Positions 33,031-44,590 of a stretch of DNA of 64,000 nucleotides are shown here, in pieces. Origin of the DNA: Hydrangea macrophylla (lineage: Eukaryota > Streptophyta > Magnoliopsida > Cornales > Hydrangeaceae). The stretch spans positions 70,162,864-70,226,863 of the forward strand of contig CM066993.1 of NCBI GenBank assembly GCA_033977485.1. Reading direction: 5' to 3'. Within the stretch, counting starts at the first letter, position 1; each line of letters starts with the position of its first letter. The notes beneath the pieces are model-generated. The model did no database searches. It was not told the DNA's origin and worked only from the letters and a program-made list of their open reading frames with translations. A program made the position numbers and the translations under genes.

Positions 33031-33401
33031 TATGTATTTAAAGTGTGTACAATTATAAATTGAATTATTAAATTACCATTTTTCCTTTTGTAAACTACTC
33101 ATGTGTGCATATATATATATATATATACACACATATAATGTTTTATTTTATTATTAGATACATATATATATATATGAATTGAATAAATTATATTCCAAAA
33201 TTGAATCAAAGTGTATACAATTATAAATTGAATAGCCAAATTACTCTTATGCCTTATGCAAATTACCCTTTTTGTTTTCATACCTTAAAAAAAATATTAA
33301 AGTTTAAAGTGTTTACAATCATAAACTCTCGTTTGTTAAATTGAATTACCAAAAACTCTTTTATTATATTATGATGTTTATATATATATATATATATATA
33401 T
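32600..33401. repeat. AT-rich repeat block with GAATTACCAAATTACCCTTTT units
   Basis: The phrase AAATTGAATTACCAAATTACC followed by CTTTTGT... recurs every 150-200 bp, together with TTTAAAGTGTGTACAATTATA. It includes an (ATT)n microsatellite at about 32943-33030. The same block resumes at 46620-46860, 47620-47700 and 49325-49424, so the retrotransposon at 33402-46619 split it. Confidence 0.7.
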
Positions 33402-34161
33402 TGATACGCTCAAAATTGGCTCTAATTTATGACCGAGCAATTCTACTCAGCGACCGGCCCCTATCCCGACCAAGGCATGTACAACTGCTTCGGTGAGCAC
33501 CATTCCAATTTTTCGAGTGGTTGCAGGCCCCTCGGGCCCCCTAATCCTGTAGCGCGGGGCTCTGCCAGAGGAGAAGCCCAACCCCTGGGTCGGGATAGCA
33601 TCGTCCAGTCACAATACAGCTCGGGAACAACTCAGCAACAACTCGGCTAGCCCAGAGGTGCATCCCAAACAGCTCGGACTCCAGCAATTTCCTAAGCCAG
33701 TTAGAAAATCTTTCAGATACACATAAATAGTTCCCTAATCAGAATAGGAAAATCATCCGAATATGCAACTTTCATTATAGACTGTCACAGTTTCTTAAAT
33801 AGACTAGAATGCCTTGTAAGGGAGAACTCTTCCTCTTATAAAAGGGTCCTCCCACCCCCATTGGAGGGGATCCCGAGTTCGATAAAATCAACAATATTTC
33901 ATTGTCTAGCCTCTCCCGAGAAACCCTAAATGCATACCCTGGACGGCCGACCCTTGGTAGTTCCAGTCACCATTGTTGGATCACCAAGGTCCCTGCAGTA
34001 GTTTTGTTTCATATAGTGGAAGTGCTCAGATGCACACGTAGACTTAGATTCCTTCATTAACAGGGTCAAACCACATACAAACTCGGTCTCTTATTATCTC
34101 TTTCACTGTTTCTCTCTCCTTAATCAGCTCTAATATATCTTGCCCAAAAATTGCATCATCA
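33402..34161 (+). repeat. 5' LTR, 760 bp
   Basis: It runs TGATACGCTC to GCATCATCA. It holds a TATA box TATAAAAG at 33837-33844 and is followed at 34164 by TTGACGCCGTCTGTGGGAA, the expected primer-binding-site region of this gypsy group. It is GC-richer than its surroundings, and its 73-codon open frame is incidental. Confidence 0.8.
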
Positions 34162-34371
34162 GATTGACGCCGTCTGTGGGAAACGACAGATTTCTCAAAA
34201 AATAAATCTCTTAACTGATAGTCATGCCTCCGAAGAAGGGTAAGAAGGCTACGTAGCTAGCTAAATGGGACATTCCGCCAGCCCCGGTGCTAGCTGCGGC
34301 AGTCCTGACATCGGGGCAGATCACCGCAACCCTTACATAGCTCTTGGAGGGCCAAAGTCGAACCCAGCAGC

Positions 34372-34775
34372 TAGGGGTGGACACGAGCAGAGCCGAGCTT
34401 GCTCGCAAACTTTCCACGAGCTCGCGAGCTCAAATGCGCCGAGCTTTCAAGTGATCGCGAGCTTTCTCGCTAGCTTTTTAACGAGCTTTTTCGCGCGCCC
34501 TTTAAAACTATATAGTTTAATGATAAATCAGTCATTTATCAAGCCTATTTACGAGGTTTGTCATATTTTCTCTAAAATTATATAGTTTAATAATAAATGT
34601 ATATATAAAAATCACTATACAAGCTCTTTATCAAACCTATTAACTAGCTTTTTCACGAGCTTGCTCGTGAGCCTTAATCAATCGTGTTCACGAGCTCAAA
34701 TGATCGAGCCGAGCCTAGCTTTATCGAGCCGAGCTTTGAGCCCTTGTTGAGCGGCGTTGTTCGTGTCCACCTCTA
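34372..34775. mobile_element. 404-bp hAT-type MITE with 8-bp duplication
   Basis: The ends TAGGGGTGGACACGA and CGTGTCCACCTCTA are inverted repeats. Perfect 8-bp flanks CCAGCAGC lie at 34364-34371 and 34776-34783, diagnostic of hAT. The interior is full of GAGCTTGCTCG / CGAGCTCGCGAGCTC foldback words. It sits in gag. Confidence 0.92.
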
Positions 34776-35173
34776 CCAGCAGCAGATCGCAGCCCTGTTT
34801 ACCCAACGGAATAACCCTTTATAGGCCAGGTCACAGCCCAGGAACGATGAGTATAGCTGGGAACCGATACGGAGCCGACAACGTGCTCGAGCCGACCCGA
34901 CCCGTGTTGGGGACGCCAGAGACATCATCATCAAAAGGCGTGCTGCCAAAGGGGGGAGACGAGAATGCATGACCCGAGAATCAGCCCATGATCACTCGGT
35001 CAGGAGCCGAGATGATCTTAGGCACACGATCAACCGGAGTCATAACCGAGCCTCATCCCAAAGGACAGCATGCCATGAGGAGGAAGCCTCTTCCACAGAC
35101 CCGACCTATGTCCCGGATACCGGTCGGGAAGGTGTGGTGGCCCGTATCAAGGATTTGGAAAAAACATATCGAT

Positions 35174-35650
35174 GGAATGGCCAAAGAGTTTGGCCAGAAC
35201 CCTACTCAAGATCATGTCAATACCAAGACCAAGTAATCGTTCTCCAGCCAGATCACGAGGTTTTCCATCCCGCGCAAATTTAAACAACCTCATCTAGATT
35301 CATATAACATCTCAGGAAGCCTGGTCGACCACATCCTGACCTATAAGGCTCAGATGGCCCTGGCCACCAATGTCGATGAACTGTATTTGCTTGGCCTTTC
35401 TTGGCACTTTGAAATGGCCAAAGAGTTAGGCCAGAACCCTACTAAGGATCATATCAATACCAAGACTGAGTAACCGTTCTCAAGCCACATCATGAGGTTT
35501 TCCATCCCGCGCAAATTTAAACAACCTCATCTAGATTCTTATAACATCTCGGGAAGCCCAGTTGACCACGTCCTGACCTATAAGGCTCAGATGGCCCTGG
35601 CCACCAATGCCGACGAATTGAAGTGCTTGGCCTTTCCTGGCACTTTGAAA
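35174..35650 (+). repeat. Tandem duplication of ~238 bp within gag
   Basis: The unit beginning ATGGCCAAAGAGTT(T/A)GGCCAG and running through CATCCCGCGCAAATTTAAAC to the GGCACTTTGAA end occurs twice (about 35174-35412 and 35413-35650) with about 90 percent identity by eye. The right copy keeps the better gag reading. Confidence 0.85.
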
Positions 35651-36319
35651 GGCCCGGCCTTGTAATGGTTCTACTCCCTAAAACTCCGATATGTCAAAGA
35701 TTTAAAGGAGCTTAGCAAACATTTCATCAGCTAGGCATGCTCAACCGGCCGCAACCTAATACCCAGCTACTCACTATCAAGAAGCAGAAGGGAAAGTCGT
35801 TGAAGAATTACGTCAATCGATTCAACCAACGAAGCTTCAAGTCCATAACCTAAACGAGACAATCATCATTACAGCCTTCTGTTCAAGAGTTCAATACACT
35901 AAGTGCGCCACATCGTTTCATAGAAACTGACCAGCAACCTTGGTTGACTCATAGAGAGGGTTGGAAAATATGTTGTCACTGAAGAATTTTTAAAGACCAA
36001 AGACCCCAGGCACGTAAGAGACAAGCCTTCAAGAAGTAAGCGGAAGGGAGATCTGCCCGAGAAGAACAATGTAAAGAAGCCCAGTAGTTCTGGACGTTCC
36101 TTCAGTGTCCAACGGTTAGGGTCTGGCAGCCCCAAACAGACCTCCAGTTCACAAAGGTCAAGGTCCAGCAGCCCCGACTCCACCTCCAATTTACAGTGAC
36201 TAGGAGCCCGATGATCCCGACCCGACCTCCCGTCTCCAACAGTCTAGGCGAGCCGAACTACAGTGGTACGTTTGCCCAATCACAGTACGAGGCTCCACAT
36301 ACTATATCAAAGAGCTCCT

Positions 36320-36455
36320 ACAAAGACCTCGGGATCACATCTGAGGCACCAAAAGACCTCACTATCACACCCGAGGCACTAAAAGACCTCGGGATCACAC
36401 CGATGTATCAAAAGACCTCAGGATCACACCCGAGGCATCAAAAGACCCTGAAACT
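36320..36455 (+). repeat. Minisatellite, ~30-bp unit, four to five copies
   Basis: Units of the form AAAAGACCTCGGGATCACAC followed by CCGAGGCA(C/T) repeat in near-register. The small open frame across it (DLGITPEA-type repeats) is a by-product. Confidence 0.75.
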
Positions 36456-38639
36456 ACCAACGCTCCAGGTCGGCTACCTATAGTTATTGTTCCCACAATA
36501 TCTACCTCAACAAAAGCTTGGGGGCAAGAGGGAATGAAGACTACAGGAAGCCACACCGAGTATTTATAGGCCTTGGGGGCTAACTAAGTAAAATCCTTAG
36601 ACAACGAGTGCCTACAATACTCAGAGGCACTAACTCTAATTAGGTCCAAACTGATGATAGCGGTGACTAAAGCCTCTTAGGTTGGCCCACGCTAGAGGAG
36701 TAAAAAAGACCCTAAAGCAACACGCTTTAGGTCGGCTCTACCAACATTGTCAAACTCTTCTACCAATAGTCTTAACGAAGGCTTACAAGGCAGAAGATAA
36801 TGTCACGCCCCAGCGTAGCAAACTAAGGAAAAAAAATTTACTTCCTTTTTGGACTCGTAGGTCATGACAGGTGATGGATCGCTTGTCCTGTACTTAGCTT
36901 AACATGTACCAGAAAACAGAGTATATGAAGCAACATGGAAGATAATATTAAACATATTACAACTTCAAATAATATTACATTGTCCTTTAATAAACTATCC
37001 TTAAGGCACAAGCGCCTTATTCAAATTAAAAACATTATCCATATCCTTATTACAACTTTATTTAAATTAGAAAAGTAACGTTGCAGACTCCTCTAGCTGG
37101 CATAATCATATTGCCCTGCATAACCATTTTCTGAACATTTGGATGTCCAGGACAAAATAACGTCATCAGCTAATGAAAGCCGAGTGAGTATAACGAAACA
37201 CACAAGCAATGTATATAAAAGTACATTAACAGTTATTATAAATGTTTGGTACCTTAGAGTACGATTAATCCATTATTCCTAGTTATTGCATAATAACAAT
37301 TAGTAACCGTTTGAGTAATGAATATTTAAGACCGTGCATGAACAATGAAACCATCTCATCTCACTGACTCTTTTATCTCGAACACAATCTCTTGACTCAT
37401 ACGTTCCACCTAGAACCATCCGGCACAATGCTGTTAGTTTAGAAGGTCTGTCGATATGTCTGCCGTATTTAAGCTGGCCTGGACATACCTAGACATTCAA
37501 GGTTACAATAACCTGTGGAATACTTTAATTAATCTACCGTATCTGAAGTGGCCTGAATAATTTAAAGCTACCACCAGACTGACCTACCATATCAAAAGCG
37601 GCATAGGCTCAGCCCTCTTAATTAATCTACCGTATCTGCAGCGGCCTGGAATAATTAAGGCTATCACAATACTCTGATTGACCTACCGTATCAAAAGCGG
37701 CATGGGCTCAATCCTTCTTAATTAACCTACCGTATCTCAAGCGGTCTGGGATAATTAAGGTTACTCGTCCCGAGACATTCTCACTACATATATGCTGACC
37801 AACGACCCCTTCCCATACATGCCAACTCGACTATGCAATGTGTAACTTATTGTATTTACTATTTTCTTTAACAGGGCAGTGGCTATTTTAAACTCGTAAT
37901 AATCATCAAGTAAACCAATTTACCTCAGTTTGATTTTAGGAAACTGACGACGTAATTTTAGGAGTCATAGAATTTTTATTACAAATTTCAGAAGATAAAA
38001 ATAGCATATAAATTTAGCCATGAGGCCTTTCTTAATGACATAAAGTAAAGGGTACATGCTTTGACATTATTCCTAATAAAGACAAGTCCTCAAAATACAA
38101 TTCTTCTATATTTTTTTTTCATAATTTTGGAAATACCATAGATATTTGAATAATTAAAATACCAGTTAAATAACCACTAATTAATTTATTAAAAGCATCA
38201 AGTTCTAGTTTTATAATTTGATAAATTATAAAATTATATAAAATGACCTTCAACATGTTAACAATAATAATATAAAATTTAATAGGGTCAATAAGTATTT
38301 TTAATACTTATTTTTTTTTACATAGAAATTAATTTATCATTTATTTAACACAATATAAATAATAAATATAATTTAGCATTACTAAGAAATTTTTCATAAA
38401 ATAAGAAATATTGTTTAATATCATTTTCGAAATAAAAATATACTATAATCATTTAAAACATAATTTTAGGAATTATTTAGTTTTCTTTTAAAATAAGTAT
38501 TTATTAATTTATAATTCTCATATGGGTTTGTACTAAACCAAGCCCATTATCAAACTCACGTGGCCTGCTAGGACACTTTGTTGGACTGAGTACAATAGGC
38601 CCATAAAGTCAGCCCATACAACAAAAAAATATAACTTAC

Positions 38640-38725
38640 AATTATAATGTAGCTAGTAGGAATTGATCCCCAAACCTTGGGGTACAAAAACCAACCTCCT
38701 AACCATTCTGTCATCTTATACTTTA
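38640..38725 (-). mobile_element. Possible tRNA-derived SINE fragment
   Basis: On the minus strand ATGGTTAGGAGG (A-box-like) is followed by CCCAAGGTTTGGGGATCAAT and TCC, a GGNTCAATTCC-type B box. There is no tail or clear end, so this may instead be an integral part of the LTR. Confidence 0.3.
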
Positions 38726-39150
38726 ATATGAAAGTGCCAAAATTAAATATTAAAAAATTAATATCAGCCTATTAAACCCATACATTGTCTTTTCCAAAAT
38801 TCTACAACTTATGGTTAAGGCTCTGTTTGACTGCATTTTTATTTTAAGACTTCTTAAAGTCACTATATCTTTCTCGTTACTTATCGGATTGCGACGAGTC
38901 CTATATGAAAGTTGCTCGATTTTTCGCAAGGATTCTGTAATACCTATAATTTTTATTATATTTTATTAATATAATTTCCAGTCCCAAACAGTAATTATAA
39001 GATTTTCACTGCCATTAAATATTATTTTTTTTTAAACCCATAATTATACCCGTGTTGGCCAACCATGTGTGTACCCTAAACCAACCCCCCAAACAACCCT
39101 TAGCATTTGTGTGGGTGTGTGCCGACTTGAGTAAGTGAGTGAGTGCTTGT

Positions 39151-39372
39151 GTGAGTGACAAGTGTTGGGTGAGGTGTTGGCTAGTGTGTAGGGGTAAGGG
39201 TGAGGTGTTGGGTGCATAAATTGTGTGAGTGACAAGTGTTGGGTGAGGTGTTGGCTAGTGTGTAGGGGTAAGGGTGAGGTGTTGTGTGCATAAATTGTGT
39301 GAGTGACAAGTGTAGGGTGAGGTGTATGAATGTGTGGAGAGTGTAGTGTATTTGTATGCATGTGTGTCTTGT
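39151..39372 (+). repeat. 74-bp tandem repeat upstream of the LTR D TATA box
   Basis: Units starting GTGAGTGACAAGTGTTGGGT begin at 39151, 39225 and 39299. They account for the overlapping minus-strand 158- and 142-codon open frames, whose Thr/His-rich products are translations of the repeat. Confidence 0.85.
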
Positions 39373-40020
39373 GTGTGCTGTGTGTGGCGTGTGGCAGTGT
39401 GTGTAGAGATGCATGTGTTGTGTTGTTTGTATTATATTTATATAATATGTGTGTGTGTAATATATATATACATATATTATATAAACCCAATCCCCCTCCC
39501 CTATAAATAAGGGCTCCCATTTGGGTTTAGAAGAAAGAAAAAAAAATAGAGGGAGAGTTAGCCGAGAGAAAAGAAAAGGAAAAGAAAGGAAGCTTACCCC
39601 TTGTGTCACATCGCGACCTCAAACCCACAGTGAGTTCCTAACTCACTTGGTATATTAGATTATGTCCGTGTTATTATTTTATTAGTATTATTACTCTAGA
39701 AAATCTTGTGCCTAACATGTGGTGTCCCTAATCTAGGTCCATATTATGATTTCTATTATTATTGTTATTATGGTTACTACTATTTATTGTTATTATTATT
39801 ATCTTGTTAGTTAACCATTAAAACTCATATTTTAACATGTGGTGTCCCTAACCCAGGTCCATATTATAATTGTTGTTATTATAATAATATTTATTATTAT
39901 TATTATATTATTATTTTTCGCTTATTATTATTATGGTTCAGTTAACCACGTGATTAGTATATGTACCTGAACATATTAAATATCCGTTTTATTATCCCAT
40001 TAATAATAATGATATTATTA

Positions 40021-40060
<40 letters not shown>

Positions 40061-40614
40061 GGATGTAACTTCAGCTTTTAATATGTTATACCCTGAACAC
40101 ATTATTCTACTATTATTATTAATATTATTACTAATATTAATAATATTATTGCTAATATTATTGTTATCACCTTCCAGTTAACCTCATGTTAATATGTTGC
40201 ACCCCGAACATATTATCTCCGTTATTATTATTATTATTATTATTACTATTTATGTTCGTTATTATTATCAGTCGGGTTAACTCCATGTTAACGTGTGGTA
40301 ATTAGTTCTGTTTATTATTATTATTTATTTCGGTTAGCCTCATGCTTCAACATACAATACTACGAGTTTCGGATCCGTACTTTATTTCAAGAATAAAATA
40401 TTACATGTTTAATTAACTTGTACCTCGTGCATAACATATGATACACCTCATGTAGAAGTCGGTGTCGTAACGTCAAGTCGACGTGTACGAGTATAGAGTT
40501 GAACGGTCGCGGAGACCAAGTTCGTATACATTTGGAGGTACGTGTAAGTCGACCGCGGAGGTCTGAAAGTTGATACGTAGTGAGTTGGTACTGTCAAATG
40601 GAATTACAGGATCG

Positions 40615-40895
40615 CATGCCGGTGATAATTGCTACTATGGCCACAGAGAGGCAAACACGATAGCAAAGTAACCATGTTGATAAGAATACATCGAGAAATG
40701 AATAAACACGGTTAGTCTGTAAGGCGAGATTACTACTGCAGTCGCGACGACCAACGATAGTAAAGTAACCGTTTCGCAAACCGGCGACGATATTCATAAG
40801 GCAAGGTTCCGAGGACCTAGAGTACATGGTTAGCTTGTAAAGCGAGATTACTACTATGGCCACGGAGGGGCAGACAACGATAGTAAAGTAACCAT
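40615..40895 (+). repeat. Three ~110-bp spaced repeats in LTR D
   Basis: GATTACTACTATGGCCACGG (or diverged) followed by GACAACGATAGTAAAGTAACC occurs at about 40626, 40728 and 40848. This resembles the CTACC...GGCCTGG repeats of LTRs A and B read from the other strand. Confidence 0.6.
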
Positions 40896-42141
40896 AGCTC
40901 GACCCACTGGGCGAGTCACTCTAAGCCAACGGCGTTACACTGGTAATGTAACAAAGTTAAGTAAGTCGGAGGTTAAGTCGAGTGAAGTCGAATATATCGA
41001 CGATGCATAGTTTCATGCACGGTCTAATTATAATTCATTCAATCGTCGTAACCAGCCGTTGTGTACTTTTGAATACATATTTTATATTAGGAGTGTTCGG
41101 TTAGAACGCTCACTTAGCTTTTATTAAAGCTAACGGCATACTACGCCCTGGACATTCCCATGTCTAGACTATACAGGATATGATTGTCCAGAAGAGGACT
41201 ATCTGGAAGGAGCCTACGAAGGGGAAGCCTACTATGCTGAAGGTCACGGCTACGCCAGTTAGAGGCGCGGCTTCAAGAAAGAAGACTTAGTTGTTCTTTA
41301 TAGACTTTTGTCCTTTCGTGCTAATAAGTTGTAAACGGCGTCTAACGCCTTAAGCTCTTTTGTTCTTTATCTTTTGATAAACTACAAACTCTGATGTAAT
41401 AGCTAGTAATCGGTTGATGTATATATTCAGTTTGCGCTTCCATTTGAAATTACTCTTTTATTTATCTAGTGTTTGTGGACAATCAGTTAACGTAACTGGT
41501 CATGGCTTACGGACCCAGAAAGGAAAATTTTATTTCCTGCTAATTTCTGCTGCTCCGGGGCGTGACAGATTCCAAAAATCTACATTATATATTCTGAATT
41601 TTAATTTAAAATTTTCAGATTTCTAAATCCATGGCAAATACAAAATTCCACTTTTGGGGGTCAAGAACTCAACCAATTAACAAACTGTTTATAGGGGAGC
41701 TTACTGGAATCATATAGTTTTATTTCCAATTTAAAGAATTAGTTTCCGTTAACATTTTCGGTACCACTAATTTTGGACCTCCATGGATATATATACATAT
41801 ATAGGCGTCTATACATACTTTCGATACCACCGGCTTGTGTGTAATGACAAATACTACATTATAAGTGGGTTCGAGAGACTCACTGAGCATTAGTTTGGGT
41901 TGTGTGCCTTACCGAAGAAAGACGGAAATTCCGTAAAAACCGAAATATAAGTTTCAAAGTTTGACAATGGCTCCCTTTGGCTACTGTGATACTTATTCTT
42001 CGTCTAATGTGATTGTTATATAAATTTTCAGCAGTGTATGTGTGAGCTTGAGTGATTAAGAGAAGGAGCAAAAAGGGTGTTGTATGTATGTATGTATATA
42101 TGTATATATGGCCGAGAGAGAGTAAGGCTAAATGCTTGCAA

Positions 42142-42211
<70 letters not shown>

Positions 42212-42705
42212 TATGTAATGTATGTTGTGTGTTTAGTGCATAGATATAGGAGTTTCACTCAGTGTTACAACTTGTAAAGAAAATGAGTGAATGAAGATAA
42301 CATTACAGTTGTGAGAGAAGTGACTGCAATCAGTCATGCAAATAATGATTCATCTGGTTAGTTGAATCAGTTTGATCAGTTAGTTCTGTTAGGTTGGTTC
42401 GGGTAGTCTAGAAAAGTACCCCAAATACATATTAGGGACCAAAATGTAAACAACGTGATTACTATTTTATTACTCGTTTTAATCCCAAATTATAGGGTAA
42501 CTTAAGGGCGCAGTCCTAAGCATAATTAATATAATTAAAATTACTAAAAGGGTCACAAAATTAAAGTCATGTAATTATAGTAAATTAACATAAGTATTTT
42601 TAATTTATGGAATTAGCACTACAATTAAAATAACACATAACAGCAAAGTAACATGGCATTGTATTAACAACTAATAACACGAGTATTATTTAATAATTAG
42701 AATAA

Positions 42706-44208
42706 GAAAAATTTAGTGGAAAATCCCATTCTACCAATGTTTGTTATAATAGACCCACCAATTGGTACTTCCCAATGAGAGACCCTATAATTGTGAATGT
42801 TGTTAGAAATTAGTCCACAATCCCCAATTATAGATAATTTTAGTGACTTTTTTACCCCTATACATATACACAGGCATACATATATAGAAATATATATATA
42901 TATATATATGGTAATAACTCTATTATCCCATTGATTTGCATATCAAATATATGGAAATAAAATCCCATAACTTTAGCCTTGTACATTTTGGGTCTTTTGA
43001 ATATTTCTAACGCCATTTTTATGTGGGTATCCCATTTTTGTATGTTCTACCAATAATCATTGATCACATAACATATTAATCTGTTACTATGCACCATACA
43101 TTTATGCGAGTATTGAATTTTACACTGTAACTAGTTCGTTTTACACTGCAATTGGTTCATTAGTGTGAAATTTTACACTGCAACTGGTTTGTTTTTACAT
43201 TGCAACTAGTTCATTAGTGTGAAAATTTTATACTGCAATTGGTCAAACTCAATCCCATAATCTTGCATATATTTTGGGAAGTTGCCAAACTTATTTTATA
43301 CTGCAATTGGTCAAACTCAATCCCATAATTTTGGGAAGTTACTAAATCTTGCATATATTTTAGGAATTAAGTTACTAAATGCCATAATTGTAGGGCTTTA
43401 TACGTTAGAATCTGTTTAATATTACACATATCTTTTGTAATTTCGTATTTCACCATTCTTGGGTGATCTAACAGTCATTCATCACCATCACCCAAAAAAA
43501 ATTGTGTTAAATTTCACACTAGAATGAATATAAGTGTTAAATTTCACACTCATATTCGAGTTATTCAACAAAAGGAACACTGTCTTATCACAAATTCATT
43601 TGCACATTCATTTTTACACTGACTGCAATATTTCATTGACATCACATTTTTCATTCACATAGTATACAATTTCGCAGCATAACATGTGAAACCAAGAACA
43701 TGAGTGTTAAATTTTACACTACAACCTTTTGGATCACAACCTTTGAACCACAACATAATATACAATCGGGTTCCATTGTATAGCTTGAGAGAGAGCAGAT
43801 CCGGTATTGCCATTGTTGTTGAAACCCAGAAAGCTTCCAAGAATCATAAGTCAAAACATCAACCGGGTTCGAAACAATCACCAACATCGAATCGGGCGAG
43901 TACTTCGCAAGTTGGGGCACAATAATCAAGAACACCCTTGTTCCTCTGTATCAAGTTCAGCCTGGACTCGTCGAGGTTCTGCCTAGCGCCGGCGATGACG
44001 ATACAGAGAGCGGATCCGACGATGATCTTGGTCCTCGAGTAGTCCAAGTCGGCCATGATCTTGGTCCCCGGGAGGAGCGCGGCGGCGTGTTTGAGACTGA
44101 GCATCTCGCCATGGAGTTTATCTGGCTTGCGTCGACTAGTGTGAGGTCGCCAGAGAGGTCCTGTGTGAGGATGATTTGAGCTATGGCCTGAGCTTTCTCT
44201 CTCTAAAC

Positions 44209-44263
<55 letters not shown>

Positions 44264-44474
44264 TATATAATGTGATTTATTATCATTTAGGTATTTGGGA
44301 TTTGAATTTTGAAAACCCCTAAAATAGTTGGGGTTATTAATTGCAGTTTTGAATGAGAAATGGAAAGGGTAGTTTGGTCCAAATTTTGTGGTGTGGACTT
44401 CAGACGAAATTGTTTCATACGTTGGACCTATTGCAAGAAACCTAGAGTAAAATGGACATTATACTAATTAACTC
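42706..44474. mobile_element. Pack-MULE, 1769 bp, nested in solo LTR B
   Basis: Identical 9-bp flanks TTAGAATAA lie at 42697-42705 and 44475-44483. The ends form degenerate inverted repeats of about 50 bp (AATTTAGT...TCCCATT..TACC..GTTTGTTATAATAG against the complement of the right end). The interior has no transposase but carries a lactate dehydrogenase fragment and, upstream of it, a (GA)n tract at 44213-44260 that may be captured leader sequence. A 9-bp duplication, long TIRs and captured coding DNA together define a Pack-MULE. Confidence 0.85.
43821..44187 (-). pseudogene. Captured L-lactate dehydrogenase fragment
   Basis: Read on the minus strand, the pieces in order are AIAQIILTQDLSGDLTLVDA, then (shifted frame) [43 protein letters not shown], then (shifted again near 43945) [20 protein letters not shown] and [12 protein letters not shown]. 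This follows the plant L-LDH order: NAD-binding fold, LRGEMLDLQHAAAFLP, CIVTAGARQ with the substrate-loop Arg region, and [20 protein letters not shown]. The fragment covers about 122 of roughly 350 codons. At least two frameshifts and loss of the catalytic His half rule out enzyme function. After 43821 the likeness stops abruptly, giving a capture breakpoint. High GC marks it off from its surroundings. Confidence 0.88.
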
Positions 44475-44590
44475 TTAGAATAATACCCCAATTTTAAATT
44501 AATCCATAGTAAATAAAGAAAAACTGACATTTTATTTATTATTAAGGAAGTGAAAATACAAGTTGCTACAGATAACCATCCTAGGAGCTA

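Larger units (their letters stand above)
34224..36480 (+). pseudogene. Decayed gag of the Ty3/gypsy element
   Basis: It starts MPPKKGKKAT followed at once by a TAG. Later fragments in shifting frames read DSYNISG..VDH.LTYKAQMALATN, then CLAFPGTLKGPAL.WFYSLK, the core of a Retrotrans_gag capsid domain, followed by an arginine-rich zone. A hAT MITE (34372-34775) and a tandem duplication (35174-35650) break it. No single frame is intact, and the zinc knuckle and pol were not found. Confidence 0.7.
38936..41567 (+). mobile_element. Solo LTR D, 2632 bp, nested in solo LTR B
   Basis: It starts TGTAATACCT and ends CCGGGGCGTGACA, with identical flanks GATTC at 38931-38935 and 41568-41572. A clear TATA box (TATAAATA, 39502-39509) sits in the middle, as expected at the U3/R border. 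It is opposite in orientation to its host LTR. The stretch 39640-40330 is rich in (ATT)n and in ATGTGGTGTCCCTAA-type repeats. Confidence 0.88.
36801..44571 (-). mobile_element. Solo LTR B, same family as solo LTR A, twice interrupted
   Basis: In the minus orientation it starts TGTAGCAACTTG (44571) and ends GCTGGGGCGTGACA (36801). The 5-bp flanks GATAA at 36796-36800 and 44572-44576 are identical. Its outer parts align by eye with LTR A (36801-37870 with 5659-6750; 41700-42690 and 44484-44571 with 7800-11196). It contains solo LTR D and a Pack-MULE. Without them about 3.36 kb remains, close to the 3.15 kb of LTR A. Confidence 0.85.

Noticed and set aside
39044..39609. Open frames of 158 and 142 codons on the minus strand
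   Set aside because: They translate the 74-bp G/T-rich repeat and the LTR leader. The products are low-complexity Thr/His runs with no family.
36801..41567. A single 4.8-kb element bounded by TGTCACGCCCC and GGGGCGTGACA
   Set aside because: The flanks do not match (GATAA against GATTC). Each border pairs better elsewhere: GATAA recurs at 44572 and GATTC at 38931, giving two nested solo LTRs in opposite orientation.
42028..42258. 76-codon His/Thr-repeat frame
   Set aside because: It is the translation of a (TG)n microsatellite at 42145-42208.
43714..44104. A small intact lactate dehydrogenase gene
   Set aside because: The likeness is spread over different frames, the catalytic half is missing, and the piece is enclosed in a transposon.
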